From contig NZ_JAVSNJ010000006.1 of NCBI RefSeq assembly GCF_032144095.1, positions 62,001 through 126,000 of the forward strand: 64,000 nt of DNA. The letters are read 5' to 3'. Numbering within the stretch: position 1 is the first letter of the stretch; the number at the start of each line of letters is the position of its first letter. The stretch is from Sphaerochaeta sp032144095. GTDB lineage: Bacteria; Spirochaetota; Spirochaetia; Sphaerochaetales; Sphaerochaetaceae. Positions 50,066 through 58,999 of the stretch are shown one piece after another. The notes beneath the pieces are model-generated. The model had not been told where the DNA came from. It ran no database searches and worked only from the letters and a program-made list of their open reading frames with translations. A program made the translations under genes and the position numbers.

Positions 50066-50905
50066 ATGCACATCAGCTATGAGGTATTTCCCTGGACCAA
50101 GAACCACTACCAGGACTTGGCTCCGGTACGCAAGTGTGCCCGTCCTTGGCAGATGGTCCATGAGACCCGAGCCGAAATTGCCGTTCTTCTCGTCCATGGC
50201 TTTTCAGGGTATCCTGGGGAGCTTATCCGACCTGGGACTGACTTGTATGAGGCTGGTTTCGATGTCTATACCCCGCGTCTGCCAGGCCATGGCACCAGCG
50301 GTAGGGACTTTCTTGCCTCCAAGGCCGAGGATTGGATAGGGACGATCTACGATGCGTACGGCTCGCTTGCAAAATCGTACAAGCGTGTCTATCTGGTAGG
50401 GCATTCGATGGGAGGCGCCATTGCAACCATCATTGCCGATGCCTTCGATGTAGAACGGCTTGCACTTCTGGCTCCTGCCCTGCTGCTTCCTTCCATTCCC
50501 GTGGGAAAGCTCAGATTGGTCCGTCATTTTGTCAAGAGACGGAAAGTGAGTTGGGAAAGCGATCCCACCTATCACTTCTACTACGAGGGGGATGGGGACG
50601 ATGACCTGTTCCTTGGCTCGGAGTACTGGTCCTACATCTATCCAAAGGCCGTTTGGGAGTTGGAACGGGTACGCCGCCAGGCTGTTGCCTCCCTTGGCCA
50701 TCTGCTCTCCGATACACTGGTCATCAGTGGGGGTTTGGACAAGACAGTCCCCCAAAAGGCCAGCGCTCTGGTCACCGATAGGGGGAAGGGCAAGAACAGG
50801 CATCTGCACATTCCTGCTGCCTCCCACTTCATGCCCTATGACAAGGATCTGGCTGCTCAGGATACCGCGATAAAGAGTGTGGTTGAGTGGTTTGAAAAAG
50901 GGTGA
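50066..50905 (+). CDS. Alpha/beta hydrolase (carboxylesterase / monoacylglycerol lipase-like)
   Basis: A 279-residue serine hydrolase: oxyanion region LLVHGFSGYPGEL, LPGHGTSG, nucleophile motif GHSMGG, an acidic residue in SGGLDKTVP and a catalytic His in PAASHFMPYD. It resembles Est30 or monoacylglycerol lipases. No signal peptide, so cytoplasmic. It lies 10 bp after the LuxR-type gene and ends the gene group before a strong terminator. Confidence 0.85.
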   Translation: MHISYEVFPWTKNHYQDLAPVRKCARPWQMVHETRAEIAVLLVHGFSGYPGELIRPGTDLYEAGFDVYTPRLPGHGTSGRDFLASKAEDWIGTIYDAYGSLAKSYKRVYLVGHSMGGAIATIIADAFDVERLALLAPALLLPSIPVGKLRLVRHFVKRRKVSWESDPTYHFYYEGDGDDDLFLGSEYWSYIYPKAVWELERVRRQAVASLGHLLSDTLVISGGLDKTVPQKASALVTDRGKGKNRHLHIPAASHFMPYDKDLAAQDTAIKSVVEWFEKG

Positions 50906-50943
50906 TGTATCTGGTTGTCCAGATGGATGGATTGCAAATGGGG

Positions 50944-50981
50944 GCGTAAGGAAAAAGAGTCTTTCCTTACGCTTTTGTTTT
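50944..50981 (+). terminator. Terminator after the hydrolase gene
   Basis: A perfect 11-bp stem (GCGTAAGGAAA with TTTCCTTACGC), seven-base loop, then TTTTGTTTT. The right arm contains the stop codon of the convergent HD gene. Confidence 0.9.
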
Positions 50982-51899
50982 GAAGTGGAGCACGACCCGA
51001 TTTTTTAGCAGTGCATAATACTCATAGGTTGCCGAGATCTTGTCACTGAGGGAGACGACAAAGCTCTCCTTGTATCTGGGTAGCGCATGCGTCTTGGGGA
51101 ACATGTGCTTGACTATGATGTCCGCCTCAAGTTCGCTTACCTCAAATTGCCTGCGGGCATTCTCCAGTGCTATAAAGGGGTGCTCTTTCCCGTGCAGGCT
51201 CTTGCTGCTGTCGTTTGCCTTGCGCTCCCTCCAGTCGTAGAGGAAGAAGTCGTGCAACAGTCCACCTCGTGCTGCAGACCTGTAGTCGAGGCCAAGGGCC
51301 TTTGCAATGGCATAGGAGATATAGGAAACCCGGATCACGTGGTCATAGATGTGGTCGGTATGGTGGTAGAAGCTCTTGAGTTTGGCAAACTCCTTGTTTC
51401 GGAGGATATCGTCTACAAGCAGGATGAACTCCTTGCGTTTCGGCCTGGCAAGGAGGAAGGGTATCCTCTCCCTTCGGGCCATGGTGCTGTAGAGATGGTA
51501 GGCTGCCAAGAGGTTGACCAGGGAGAATACCAAAAAGAATATGGTGGTCGTGCCCGAAAAGAGAGCACGGGTAAGTGCAAGGTTGTTGGCAAGGAAAAGC
51601 AGTACAAATAGGGTAGCGGGGATAGTGAAAAACCTTAGTAGCTGACTGTGGTTGCCTTCTCCGAATGCTGTTGCAGTGGGAATTGCGTTCAGGGTTGTTC
51701 CTCCAAAGAATAATCTGTTGAACCCTATACCAAATGAAGAATTAGGGTCAATGGTATGGCCTGCCACCATATCCATACTGTTTGCATATTGGCAGTTTTG
51801 TCCAAAGGATTTTTTGGTATGCATACCTGAGGTGATTATCCGGGATGGTCGGTTGGCCCCCCTTTCTCCGTTTCTGTTCTTTTGGTTTGCTGAACGCAT
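50967..51899 (-). CDS. Membrane HD-domain protein
   Basis: Up to 310 residues. Two membrane segments (about 92-109 and 117-135 in the longest frame: IPATLFVLLFLANNLAL and TTIFFLVFSLVNLLAAYHLY) precede a cytoplasmic HD domain: YDHVIRVSYISYAIAKALG, GGLLHDFFLYDW, HPFIALENAR and VKHMFP. Such proteins are predicted phosphohydrolases. The start is uncertain: ATGs at 51899, 51824, 51776 and 51770 all lack a ribosome site, and the first 80 residues look atypical. It is divergent from gltX. Confidence 0.72.
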   Translation of the reverse strand: MRSANQKNRNGERGANRPSRIITSGMHTKKSFGQNCQYANSMDMVAGHTIDPNSSFGIGFNRLFFGGTTLNAIPTATAFGEGNHSQLLRFFTIPATLFVLLFLANNLALTRALFSGTTTIFFLVFSLVNLLAAYHLYSTMARRERIPFLLARPKRKEFILLVDDILRNKEFAKLKSFYHHTDHIYDHVIRVSYISYAIAKALGLDYRSAARGGLLHDFFLYDWRERKANDSSKSLHGKEHPFIALENARRQFEVSELEADIIVKHMFPKTHALPRYKESFVVSLSDKISATYEYYALLKNRVVLHFKTKA

Positions 51900-51918
51900 C
51901 CTAAAACCAGGTTCATTG

Positions 51919-51947
51919 TTGCCATAAACTCATATTTGCGGTACAAC
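51919..51947 (+). promoter_or_regulatory. Promoter of gltX-glyS-tyrS
   Basis: TTGCCA, 17 bp, TACAAC, 27 bp before the gltX ATG. The short untranslated region leaves no room for a T-box. Confidence 0.55.
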
Positions 51948-51974
51948 AGTAGCATTGAGAAGGAGTATATCCTG

Positions 51975-53456
51975 ATGGAAGTTAGAGTACGTTACGCCCC
52001 ATCTCCGACCGGTCTGCAGCATATCGGTGGAGTGAGGACTGCATTGTTCAATTATTTTTTTGCCCGGGCCAATGGGGGAAAATTCATCCTCCGGGTCGAG
52101 GACACCGACCAGGAGCGTTATAGCGACGAATCACTGCAGGATTTGTATGACACCCTTGCCTGGCTTGGGATCAAGTGGGACGAAGGTCCTTTGGTGGGAG
52201 GCCCGTATGGCCCCTATGTGCAGAGTGAACGATTCGATCTCTACAAGAAGTACGCCGAACAGCTTGTCTCTGATGGGAAAGCCTATCATTGCTACTGTAC
52301 CGAAGAGCGTTTGGAAACCCTGCGCGCAGAACAACAGGCAGCAAAAAGCGAGATGCAAGGCTATGACCGGCGTTGTTCCAACCTGACTGACGAGCAGAGG
52401 GCGGAGCATGAGAGCCAGGGTCTGAGGAGCGTCATCCGTCTCAAGGTCCCTATGGAGGGAAAGACTACTATCCATGATGTGCTCATGGGTGACATAACCA
52501 GGCGCAACCGTGATGTGAGTCCCGATCCTGTCCTGCTGAAAAGCGATGGGTTTCCCACCTACCATCTCGCCAATGTGATCGATGACCATATGATGGGCAT
52601 CACCCACATCATGCGAGCCCAGGAGTGGATTCCTTCTGGTCCCCTGCACATCCTGCTCTATGAGGCATTCGGTTGGGATCCCCCCCTGTACTGCCATCTT
52701 CCTATGGTGATGGGCAAGGATGGCCAGAAGCTCTCCAAGCGTCATGGTTCCACTTCGGTTCGGGACTTCAGGCTGAAGGGATACCTTCCTGAGGCATTGA
52801 TGAACTATGTGAGCATGGTGGGCTGGTCCTATGATGGACAGAGGGAGTTCTTTACCAAGGAGGAGCTTGAAAGCGTCTTTACCCTGGAAAAGATCAACAA
52901 GGCCCCCGGGGTGTTCGACTACAAGAAACTTGACTGGTTCAACGGTCAGTATATCCGTCAGAAAAGCGATGGGGAGCTCTCCTCCCTGTTGCTCCCCTAT
53001 CTGGTGGAGGCTGGGTTTGTCTCCTTGCCTCTCTCGGAGGAGCAGAAGGAGAAGTTCGCTGCTTTGGTTCCTGTCGTGAAGGAGAGGCTCAAGGTCCTCT
53101 CTGATGTGGTCCCCCTTTCCAGCTTTCTCTTTGAGGAGCCGACCTACGAGGACCTCTCCTTGTTCGTGGCAAAGGGTGCAACCCCTGCTCTTGCCCTCAA
53201 GGCCTTGGAGGGCTCCTATGCCATCCTGAAGAAGGGCCTGTCTGAAGGGAAGGGTAGCGAGGAGATGGAAAAGGAGATGGTCAGCCTGGCAGAAGAGCTG
53301 GGAACCAAGATCAACGGGGTGTTCATGCCCCTGAGGGTGGCTCTTACCGGTAGTCTGGTGAGCCTTCCGCTATTTGATTCGATCTACCTGCTTGGGCAGG
53401 AGAAGACATTCGCAAGAATTGATACAGCATTGGCATTGCTGAGAAGTGAGGGTTGA
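51975..53456 (+). CDS. gltX: Glutamyl-tRNA synthetase
   Basis: A 493-residue class I synthetase: VRVRYAPSPTGLQHIGGVRTALFNYFFARANGG with the HIGH-type motif, LRVEDTDQERY, and the KMSKS-type loop KLSKRHGSTSVRDF. It may be discriminating or non-discriminating; this cannot be told from sequence by eye. AAGGAG precedes ATG 51975. First gene of a three-synthetase operon. Confidence 0.95.
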   Translation: MEVRVRYAPSPTGLQHIGGVRTALFNYFFARANGGKFILRVEDTDQERYSDESLQDLYDTLAWLGIKWDEGPLVGGPYGPYVQSERFDLYKKYAEQLVSDGKAYHCYCTEERLETLRAEQQAAKSEMQGYDRRCSNLTDEQRAEHESQGLRSVIRLKVPMEGKTTIHDVLMGDITRRNRDVSPDPVLLKSDGFPTYHLANVIDDHMMGITHIMRAQEWIPSGPLHILLYEAFGWDPPLYCHLPMVMGKDGQKLSKRHGSTSVRDFRLKGYLPEALMNYVSMVGWSYDGQREFFTKEELESVFTLEKINKAPGVFDYKKLDWFNGQYIRQKSDGELSSLLLPYLVEAGFVSLPLSEEQKEKFAALVPVVKERLKVLSDVVPLSSFLFEEPTYEDLSLFVAKGATPALALKALEGSYAILKKGLSEGKGSEEMEKEMVSLAEELGTKINGVFMPLRVALTGSLVSLPLFDSIYLLGQEKTFARIDTALALLRSEG

Positions 53457-53460
53457 GGGT

Positions 53461-54792
53461 ATGGCTGAAGTAACCATGGATAAGATTGTCTCCTTGTGTA
53501 AGCGTCGTGGATTCATTTTCCAGTCGAGCGAGATTTATGGTGGGTTGAACGGCGCCTATGACTACGGTCCAATGGGTGTCCAGTTGAAGAACAACATCAG
53601 GGACTTCTGGTGGAAGGAAATGACTCAGATCCATGACGACATCGTCGGTCTCGACGCTTCCATCCTGATGCATCCCCGCGTTTGGGAGGCCAGCGGCCAC
53701 GTATCGAACTTCACCGACCCCATGGTGGACTGCAAGCAGTGCAAGTCCCGTTTCAGGGCCGACCAGATCGACCTCAAGGGTGCATGCCCTACCTGTGGTA
53801 CCAAGGATAGCTTTACCGAGCCGAGAAACTTCAACCTGATGTTTGCCACCCATATTGGTGCGGACTCCGATTCGGCCTCCACCATCTACCTCAGGCCTGA
53901 GACTGCCCAGGGTATCTATGTGGATTTCAAGAACGTAGTCCAGTCAAGCAGGGTAAAGATTCCCTTTGGCATCGCCCAGGTCGGCAAATCCTTCCGCAAT
54001 GAGATCACGACCAAGAACTTCATCTTCCGTTCCTGTGAATTTGAGCAGATGGAGATGCAGTGGTTCTGCAAGCCTGGTAGCGACGAAAAGTGGTTCGCCT
54101 ACTGGAGAGAGCAGAGGATGGCCTTCTACGAAAAGATGGGCATCCGCCTCTCTTGCCTTCGCTGGCACCAGCATGGGCCGGACGAACTTGCCTTCTATGC
54201 CAAGGATGCCTATGACATCCAGTTCCTCTTCCCCATGGGATGGCAGGAGCTAGAGGGTGTGCATAGCCGTACTGACTATGACCTTACCCAGCATCAGACC
54301 TTCAGCGGCAAGGAGATGAACTATCTTGACCCTGAGACCAACGAGCGCTACATCCCCTATGTGGTGGAGACCTCGGCAGGTCTTACCCGCAATGTGCTGA
54401 TGGCCCTCAGCGATGCCTATGACGAGGAGACCCTTGATGGTGGCGATGTCCGCACCGTCCTGCACTTCCACCCCCGTATCGCCCCGGTCACCGTTGCCGT
54501 GTTGCCACTGGTGAAGAAGGATGGAATTGCCGATTTTGCCTCCAAGCTGGAAAAAGAGTTGCGTGATGACTTTGTCACCTTCTTCGATGTCAGCGGAGCC
54601 ATTGGCAGGCGCTATCGCCGCATGGATGAGATCGGGACCCCGTATTGTGTTACTGTCGATTATGATACCCTTGCCGACAACACCGTGACGCTACGCTTCC
54701 GCGACAGCATGGAGCAGGTAAGGGTTCCCATTGCAGAGTTGGTTGCCACCATCAAGAAGGCGACCAAAGAGTACAAGAGAGTAGAGGCCTAA
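53461..54792 (+). CDS. glyS: Glycyl-tRNA synthetase, homodimeric type
   Basis: A 443-residue class II synthetase of the eukaryote/archaea-like alpha2 type. It has RRGFIFQSSEIYGGLNGAYDYGPMGVQLK, a zinc-like module (CKQCKSRF..CPTCGT), RPETAQGIYVDF, GIAQVGKSFRNEI, FRSCEFEQMEMQWF and a C-terminal anticodon-binding domain. Start chosen at ATG 53461, 4 bp after the gltX stop, over an overlapping in-frame alternative at 53446. tyrS follows after 1 bp. Confidence 0.94.
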   Translation: MAEVTMDKIVSLCKRRGFIFQSSEIYGGLNGAYDYGPMGVQLKNNIRDFWWKEMTQIHDDIVGLDASILMHPRVWEASGHVSNFTDPMVDCKQCKSRFRADQIDLKGACPTCGTKDSFTEPRNFNLMFATHIGADSDSASTIYLRPETAQGIYVDFKNVVQSSRVKIPFGIAQVGKSFRNEITTKNFIFRSCEFEQMEMQWFCKPGSDEKWFAYWREQRMAFYEKMGIRLSCLRWHQHGPDELAFYAKDAYDIQFLFPMGWQELEGVHSRTDYDLTQHQTFSGKEMNYLDPETNERYIPYVVETSAGLTRNVLMALSDAYDEETLDGGDVRTVLHFHPRIAPVTVAVLPLVKKDGIADFASKLEKELRDDFVTFFDVSGAIGRRYRRMDEIGTPYCVTVDYDTLADNTVTLRFRDSMEQVRVPIAELVATIKKATKEYKRVEA

Positions 54793-54793
54793 C

Positions 54794-56050
54794 ATGAATC
54801 GAGCACTTCAGACCTTGGTGGACCGCGGGTTCATCAAGGCATGTACGGATTGGGATGCACTCAGTGCACTGATGGACAAAGAGAGCGTAACCTTCTATGT
54901 GGGGGCCGACCCTACAGGGAAGTCCCTGCATATCGGGCACATGGTACCCTTTTTTGCCATGCACCACCTGCAGCTAGCCGGGCATAATCCCATTGCCCTG
55001 GTTGGCGGTGGTACTGCCATGATCGGGGACCCGTCGGGAAAGACAGAGCTTCGCAAGATGCTGACCCCTGAGGAGGTCGCCTCCAACTGTGCATCCATCA
55101 AGGAGCAGCTGGGTACTGTCGTCGATTTCTCGGAAGTTCCAGAACCCGGGGTCGGAAAGGCTGTGATGCTCAACAATGCAGACTGGCTTACCAACCTGAA
55201 CTACATCGATTTCCTTCGGGAGATCGGGCGCCACTTCTCCGTAAACAGGATGCTTACCTTCGAGTCCTATAAGGCAAGGCTTGAGCGTGGGCTTTCGTTC
55301 ATTGAGTTCAACTACCAGCTTTTGCAGTCCTATGACTTCCTTACCCTCTATCGCGACCATGGCTGTCGCCTTCAGATCGGCGGGGATGACCAGTGGGGCA
55401 ATATTGTTGCAGGCATCGACCTCATCAGGAAGACTGAGAGTGCAGAGTGTTATGGCCTGACCTTCAACCTCATAGCCCGTTCCGATGGACAGAAGATGGG
55501 CAAGAGTGAGAAGGGGGCTGTATTCCTAGACCCCACGCTCTTCTCCCCCTATGACTTCTATCAGTACTGGCGAAATGTAAACGACGAGGATGCCATCAGG
55601 TTCCTCAAGCTCTTTACCTTTCTGCCCCTCGATGAGATTGCCCAGTACGAGAAGGAAGGGGTCAACGTCAACGATGCAAAGGCCCGTCTTGCCTATGAGC
55701 AGACTGCGATCATCCACGGCGTCGAAGAGGCTGAGAAAGCCAGGACTGCTGCACAGGCGATGTTTGGCTCTGCCAACCTCGGTTCAGAGGGTAGGGATGG
55801 CATGCCGACCCTGGAACTGGAAAAAGAGAGGCTTGAAGCGGGTATCCCCGTCCTGGAGCTGTTCTCCATGACAGACCTCGCTGCCACAAACAGCGATGCC
55901 CGCCGCCTGGTCAATGGTGGAGGAGCCTGGATTGGGGATGCCAAGATTGGGGATCCTAAGAGTGTCATCGACCTCTCATATCTGGATGAGTTCGGTGAAC
56001 TGTTGCTCCGGGCAGGGAAAAAACGGTACTTTAGGGTGGTGGTAAAATAA
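54794..56050 (+). CDS. tyrS: Tyrosyl-tRNA synthetase
   Basis: A 418-residue class I synthetase: FYVGADPTGKSLHIGHMVPF (HIGH motif), ALVGGGTAMIGDPSGKTE, LQIGGDDQWGNIVAGIDLIRK, the KMSKS loop KMGKSEKGAVFLD and a C-terminal S4 domain (DARRLVNGGGAWIGD). Last gene of gltX-glyS-tyrS. A small hairpin (AACCAG, six-base loop, CTGGTT at 56052-56069) follows, without a T-tract. Confidence 0.95.
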   Translation: MNRALQTLVDRGFIKACTDWDALSALMDKESVTFYVGADPTGKSLHIGHMVPFFAMHHLQLAGHNPIALVGGGTAMIGDPSGKTELRKMLTPEEVASNCASIKEQLGTVVDFSEVPEPGVGKAVMLNNADWLTNLNYIDFLREIGRHFSVNRMLTFESYKARLERGLSFIEFNYQLLQSYDFLTLYRDHGCRLQIGGDDQWGNIVAGIDLIRKTESAECYGLTFNLIARSDGQKMGKSEKGAVFLDPTLFSPYDFYQYWRNVNDEDAIRFLKLFTFLPLDEIAQYEKEGVNVNDAKARLAYEQTAIIHGVEEAEKARTAAQAMFGSANLGSEGRDGMPTLELEKERLEAGIPVLELFSMTDLAATNSDARRLVNGGGAWIGDAKIGDPKSVIDLSYLDEFGELLLRAGKKRYFRVVVK

Positions 56051-56086
56051 AAACCAGGCTTTTCTGGTTGAATTGGGAGATATGCG

Positions 56087-57064
56087 ATGAAAAAGATCTT
56101 GAGTTTCGTGGTCGTGGCCTTGGTTGCCTTGGCAGTCGTCGGTGCACAACCCCTCTATGAGAAACGTCTTTCAGACGCTCCGCTCACTGTCAAATTGGCA
56201 GTAATGGCCGGTCCTACAGGCTTCTCTTCTGTAGCCCTTGCAGCCAATGATGGGATGATAACCAGTACGGTCAAGGTGGACATGACAGTCTATCCCTCTC
56301 CGAACGAAGTCATCGCCCGTCTTGCAAATGGGGAACTGGACATGGCTTGTCTTCCTACCAACGTTGCAGCAAACCTCTACAACAAGGGTGTGAAGGCAAA
56401 GATTGCAGCTGTCATCGGCAATGGGATGATGAGCGTACTATCAACCGACCCTTCAGTAGTGGATGTGTCAGGCCTGCTGGGAAAGAGCGTGAATGTTCCT
56501 GGAGCAGGTTCGACACCGGACCAGCTCAGCCAGCTTTTGATGCTCAAGGCGGGTCTGGAAGTGGGCAAGGATATCCAGCTTGACTACTCGGTAGCGGCAC
56601 CTGCCCAGGTCGCCCAGCTTCTGATCGCCGGCAAGATCTCCTTTGCAGTCCTTCCCCAGCCCTTTGTTTCCATGGTCCTTGGCAAGAATCCCAAGGCCAG
56701 AATCATTGCCGACGTGCAGGACCTCTATGCCCAGTACGCCAAGGCCAGCAACTACCCTATGAGTGTCCTGGTTGTGACTGACAAGTTTGTCTCAAGCTAC
56801 CCCCTTGCCGTACAGAGTGTTCTTGAGGCGTATGAGGCTTCTGTAGCTTGGGTCAATGCCAATGCTGAGCAAGCTGGGCTTGCAATCGAGAAGACAGGTA
56901 TCATGGCCTCTGCCATGGCGATCCCTGCCATCCCGTACTGCAACCTTGTCTACGTACCTGCCCAGGAGGCCAAGGCTGAGGTTGACGCGTTCTTTGCATC
57001 CCTCTTTGCCTTCAGTCCTGCCTCCATCGGCGGCAAGCTGCCTGGTGCCGACCTCTACCTGTAA
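56087..57064 (+). CDS. ABC substrate-binding protein, NMT1/SsuA type
   Basis: A 325-residue exported protein: signal peptide MKKILSFVVVALVALAVVGA, then LTVKLAVMAGPTGFSSVALAAND, VYPSPNEVIARLANGELDMACLPTNVAANLYNKG and LLGKSVNVPGAGSTPDQLSQLLM. This is the fold used for sulfonates, nitrate, thiamine precursors and related small molecules. GGGAG precedes the ATG. The permease starts 6 bp downstream. The ligand cannot be assigned. Confidence 0.85.
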   Translation: MKKILSFVVVALVALAVVGAQPLYEKRLSDAPLTVKLAVMAGPTGFSSVALAANDGMITSTVKVDMTVYPSPNEVIARLANGELDMACLPTNVAANLYNKGVKAKIAAVIGNGMMSVLSTDPSVVDVSGLLGKSVNVPGAGSTPDQLSQLLMLKAGLEVGKDIQLDYSVAAPAQVAQLLIAGKISFAVLPQPFVSMVLGKNPKARIIADVQDLYAQYAKASNYPMSVLVVTDKFVSSYPLAVQSVLEAYEASVAWVNANAEQAGLAIEKTGIMASAMAIPAIPYCNLVYVPAQEAKAEVDAFFASLFAFSPASIGGKLPGADLYL

Positions 57065-57070
57065 GTTTGT

Positions 57071-57853
57071 ATGGATAGGATGAGGCGAAATCTAATCCTT
57101 TTGGGCTCCTCCCTGCTGCTGCTTTTGCTGTGGCAGGCAGGGGCCTTTATTCTTGATAGCCAGATTTTGCTTCCCAAAGTCGGACCTGTGCTCTCCACGC
57201 TTCTCTCCTTGGCAAAGGATCCGCCCTTTACCCGAAACCTCATGGCTACGGTGTTCCGGGCCCTGGAGAGCTTTCTCATCATCATGGTCGCGGCAACAAG
57301 TCTTGGGGTATTGGCTGGGAGGATCGGCTGGTTCTCTCTCTTTCTCAAGCCATTTGTGACGGTCCTGAAAGCCATTCCTGTGATGAGCATCATCCTGTTG
57401 GCTTTCATCTGGTTTACCAGTGGGACTGTACCCCTCTTCTCGGCCTTCCTGATGGGCTTTCCTGTCATGTATGTCCAGATCGAGCAGGGTGTGCTCCAGC
57501 TGGACAAGAATCTTGAACAGATGTGTGATCTCTATGAGTTCACTCCTAGGATGAAGATATTCCATTTCGTCATCCCCTCCCTCATCCCCTCGTTCGTGAC
57601 AGGGGCAAAGACAGCCCTTTCCATGGTCTGGAAAGTGGTCATTGCAGCAGAGGTGCTTACCGTTCCCAAGTATGGGGTAGGTTCAAGGATGCATCTGGCC
57701 CAGGTACAGCTTGATACCGACAAGGTCCTCTCCTGGACCCTGATGGCAATTTTCCTGACTGCGGTAGGGGACCTTTTGTTTGATGGAATTGTTTTTGGAT
57801 GTGGGAAGCTGAAGATACGATGGGATAGCAGGAGGGCCACATGCAATTTGTAG
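57071..57853 (+). CDS. ABC transporter permease, SsuC/NitT type
   Basis: A 260-residue permease with about six membrane segments. The EAA-type loop QMCDLYEFTPRMKIFHFVIPSLIPSFVTGAKTALSMVWKVVIAAEV is typical of the BPD_transp_1 SsuC/TauC group. It overlaps the ATPase gene by 13 bp. Confidence 0.9.
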   Translation: MDRMRRNLILLGSSLLLLLLWQAGAFILDSQILLPKVGPVLSTLLSLAKDPPFTRNLMATVFRALESFLIIMVAATSLGVLAGRIGWFSLFLKPFVTVLKAIPVMSIILLAFIWFTSGTVPLFSAFLMGFPVMYVQIEQGVLQLDKNLEQMCDLYEFTPRMKIFHFVIPSLIPSFVTGAKTALSMVWKVVIAAEVLTVPKYGVGSRMHLAQVQLDTDKVLSWTLMAIFLTAVGDLLFDGIVFGCGKLKIRWDSRRATCNL

Positions 57854-58554
57854 AGATCTCCAAACGGTATGGGGAGAATGTGATCTTCGACAAGTTCTCC
57901 CTGGATATCCCGCCCCAAAGCCTGCTTACTGTGGTTGGACCCTCCGGTGAGGGCAAGACGACCTTGCTGCACCTGGCATCAGCTCTTATCGAGCTTGATG
58001 CGGGGCTCATCATCAAGGAGAGGTCGGAGCAGGGGCCTGTAAGCTATCTCTTCCAGGAACCAAGGCTGCTTCCGAAGAGCAATGTCTTCACCAATGTGGA
58101 GCTTGCCCTCCATGCACATCATGAAAGCCCTGCAGAAAGGGCTGCCATTGCATTGCACTATCTCTCCCTGGTGGATATGCAGGAGAGCCTCACCCTCTAT
58201 CCTGCCCAGCTCTCGGGGGGGATGCGCCAGCGGGTTGCCATAGCACGTGCCTTTGCCCATGAGGCGAATCTCATGCTTCTTGATGAACCTTTCCAGAGCC
58301 TGGACATCAAGCTGCGCTACAACCTTATCGAAGCGTTTGGAAGGCTCTGGAACGAAAGCCCCAGGACAACACTCTTTGTTACCCATGACCCCAAGGAGGC
58401 CTTGCTTCTTGGGGATGCTGTCCTCTGCCTGGGAGACCCGAAAAAACCCAAACTCTACCAAAAAATACAAATTCCTCGCAAAGCGAGGAATATTGCAGAT
58501 CCAATCTTGTTGGCCTATGAGGCCGAGCTGGTCAATGCTCTGGTAAGCTCCTAG
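57841..58554 (+). CDS. ABC transporter ATP-binding protein, SsuB/NitT type
   Basis: A 237-residue ATPase with Walker A GPSGEGKTT, Q-loop YLFQEPRLLP, signature QLSGGMRQR, Walker B LMLLDEPFQSLD and H-loop VTHDPKEAL. The LFQEPRLLPW-like Q-loop is typical of the sulfonate/nitrate/taurine family. Its stop interlocks with that of the convergent desulfoferrodoxin gene (CTAG). Confidence 0.92.
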   Translation: MQFVEISKRYGENVIFDKFSLDIPPQSLLTVVGPSGEGKTTLLHLASALIELDAGLIIKERSEQGPVSYLFQEPRLLPKSNVFTNVELALHAHHESPAERAAIALHYLSLVDMQESLTLYPAQLSGGMRQRVAIARAFAHEANLMLLDEPFQSLDIKLRYNLIEAFGRLWNESPRTTLFVTHDPKEALLLGDAVLCLGDPKKPKLYQKIQIPRKARNIADPILLAYEAELVNALVSS

Positions 58555-58931
58555 AGGTCAACCTTCCAAAGTCCATGCAGGTTGCAATACGCAAGGACGG
58601 CAATCGGTTTGTCATCATCAAGGCAGAAGGTAGCATGGGGCTTGTCGCCAACAGCCAGACTCTTCCTCTGTCCACCCTTCTCGGTCTGGAGATAGATCCA
58701 GCTGATGTGGTGTTCACTCGTCATTGGATGATCGACAGAACCTACGTTGACGGTGATCTTGTGCTTGTCAATTGTTACCACCGGTACGTGCTTTTCCTTG
58801 GAAGCGTCAACTGTGTTTGCTTTCAGGGTTACCATCTCTTCTCCACAACAGGAAAGCGTTGGTCCTCTGTCGACAACCTTAGCAGCAATGTTTCCGCAAA
58901 TCTTGCAAATGTAAAATTCTTGCTCTTTCAT
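58551..58931 (-). CDS. dfx: Desulfoferrodoxin (superoxide reductase)
   Basis: A 126-residue class-I superoxide reductase that detoxifies superoxide in anaerobes. The N-terminal desulforedoxin domain has the Fe(Cys)4 pattern YICKICGNI ... SCCGEEM. The catalytic domain has its His/Cys ligands in KHVPVV, VDHPMTSEHHISWIYL and YCNLHGLW. ATG 58931 with AAGGAGA upstream. Indicates an anaerobe that meets oxygen occasionally. Confidence 0.94.
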   Translation of the reverse strand: MKEQEFYICKICGNIAAKVVDRGPTLSCCGEEMVTLKANTVDASKEKHVPVVTIDKHKITVNVGSVDHPMTSEHHISWIYLQTEKGGQRKSLAVGDKPHATFCLDDDKPIAVLAYCNLHGLWKVDL

Positions 58932-58999
58932 CTGTAGTCTCCTTAGCTTCAGTATACCCAAAAAACCGCTTCTCGTACAGGAAATAGTAAAAGATGCGG

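Noticed and set aside
51900..51974. T-box riboswitch in front of the gltX-glyS-tyrS operon
   Set aside because: Only about 75 bp separate the genes and the promoter sits 27 bp from the ATG, far too short for a T-box.
56052..56069. Hairpin after tyrS as a terminator
   Set aside because: The 6-bp stem lacks a following T-tract, so it is not counted as a rho-independent terminator.
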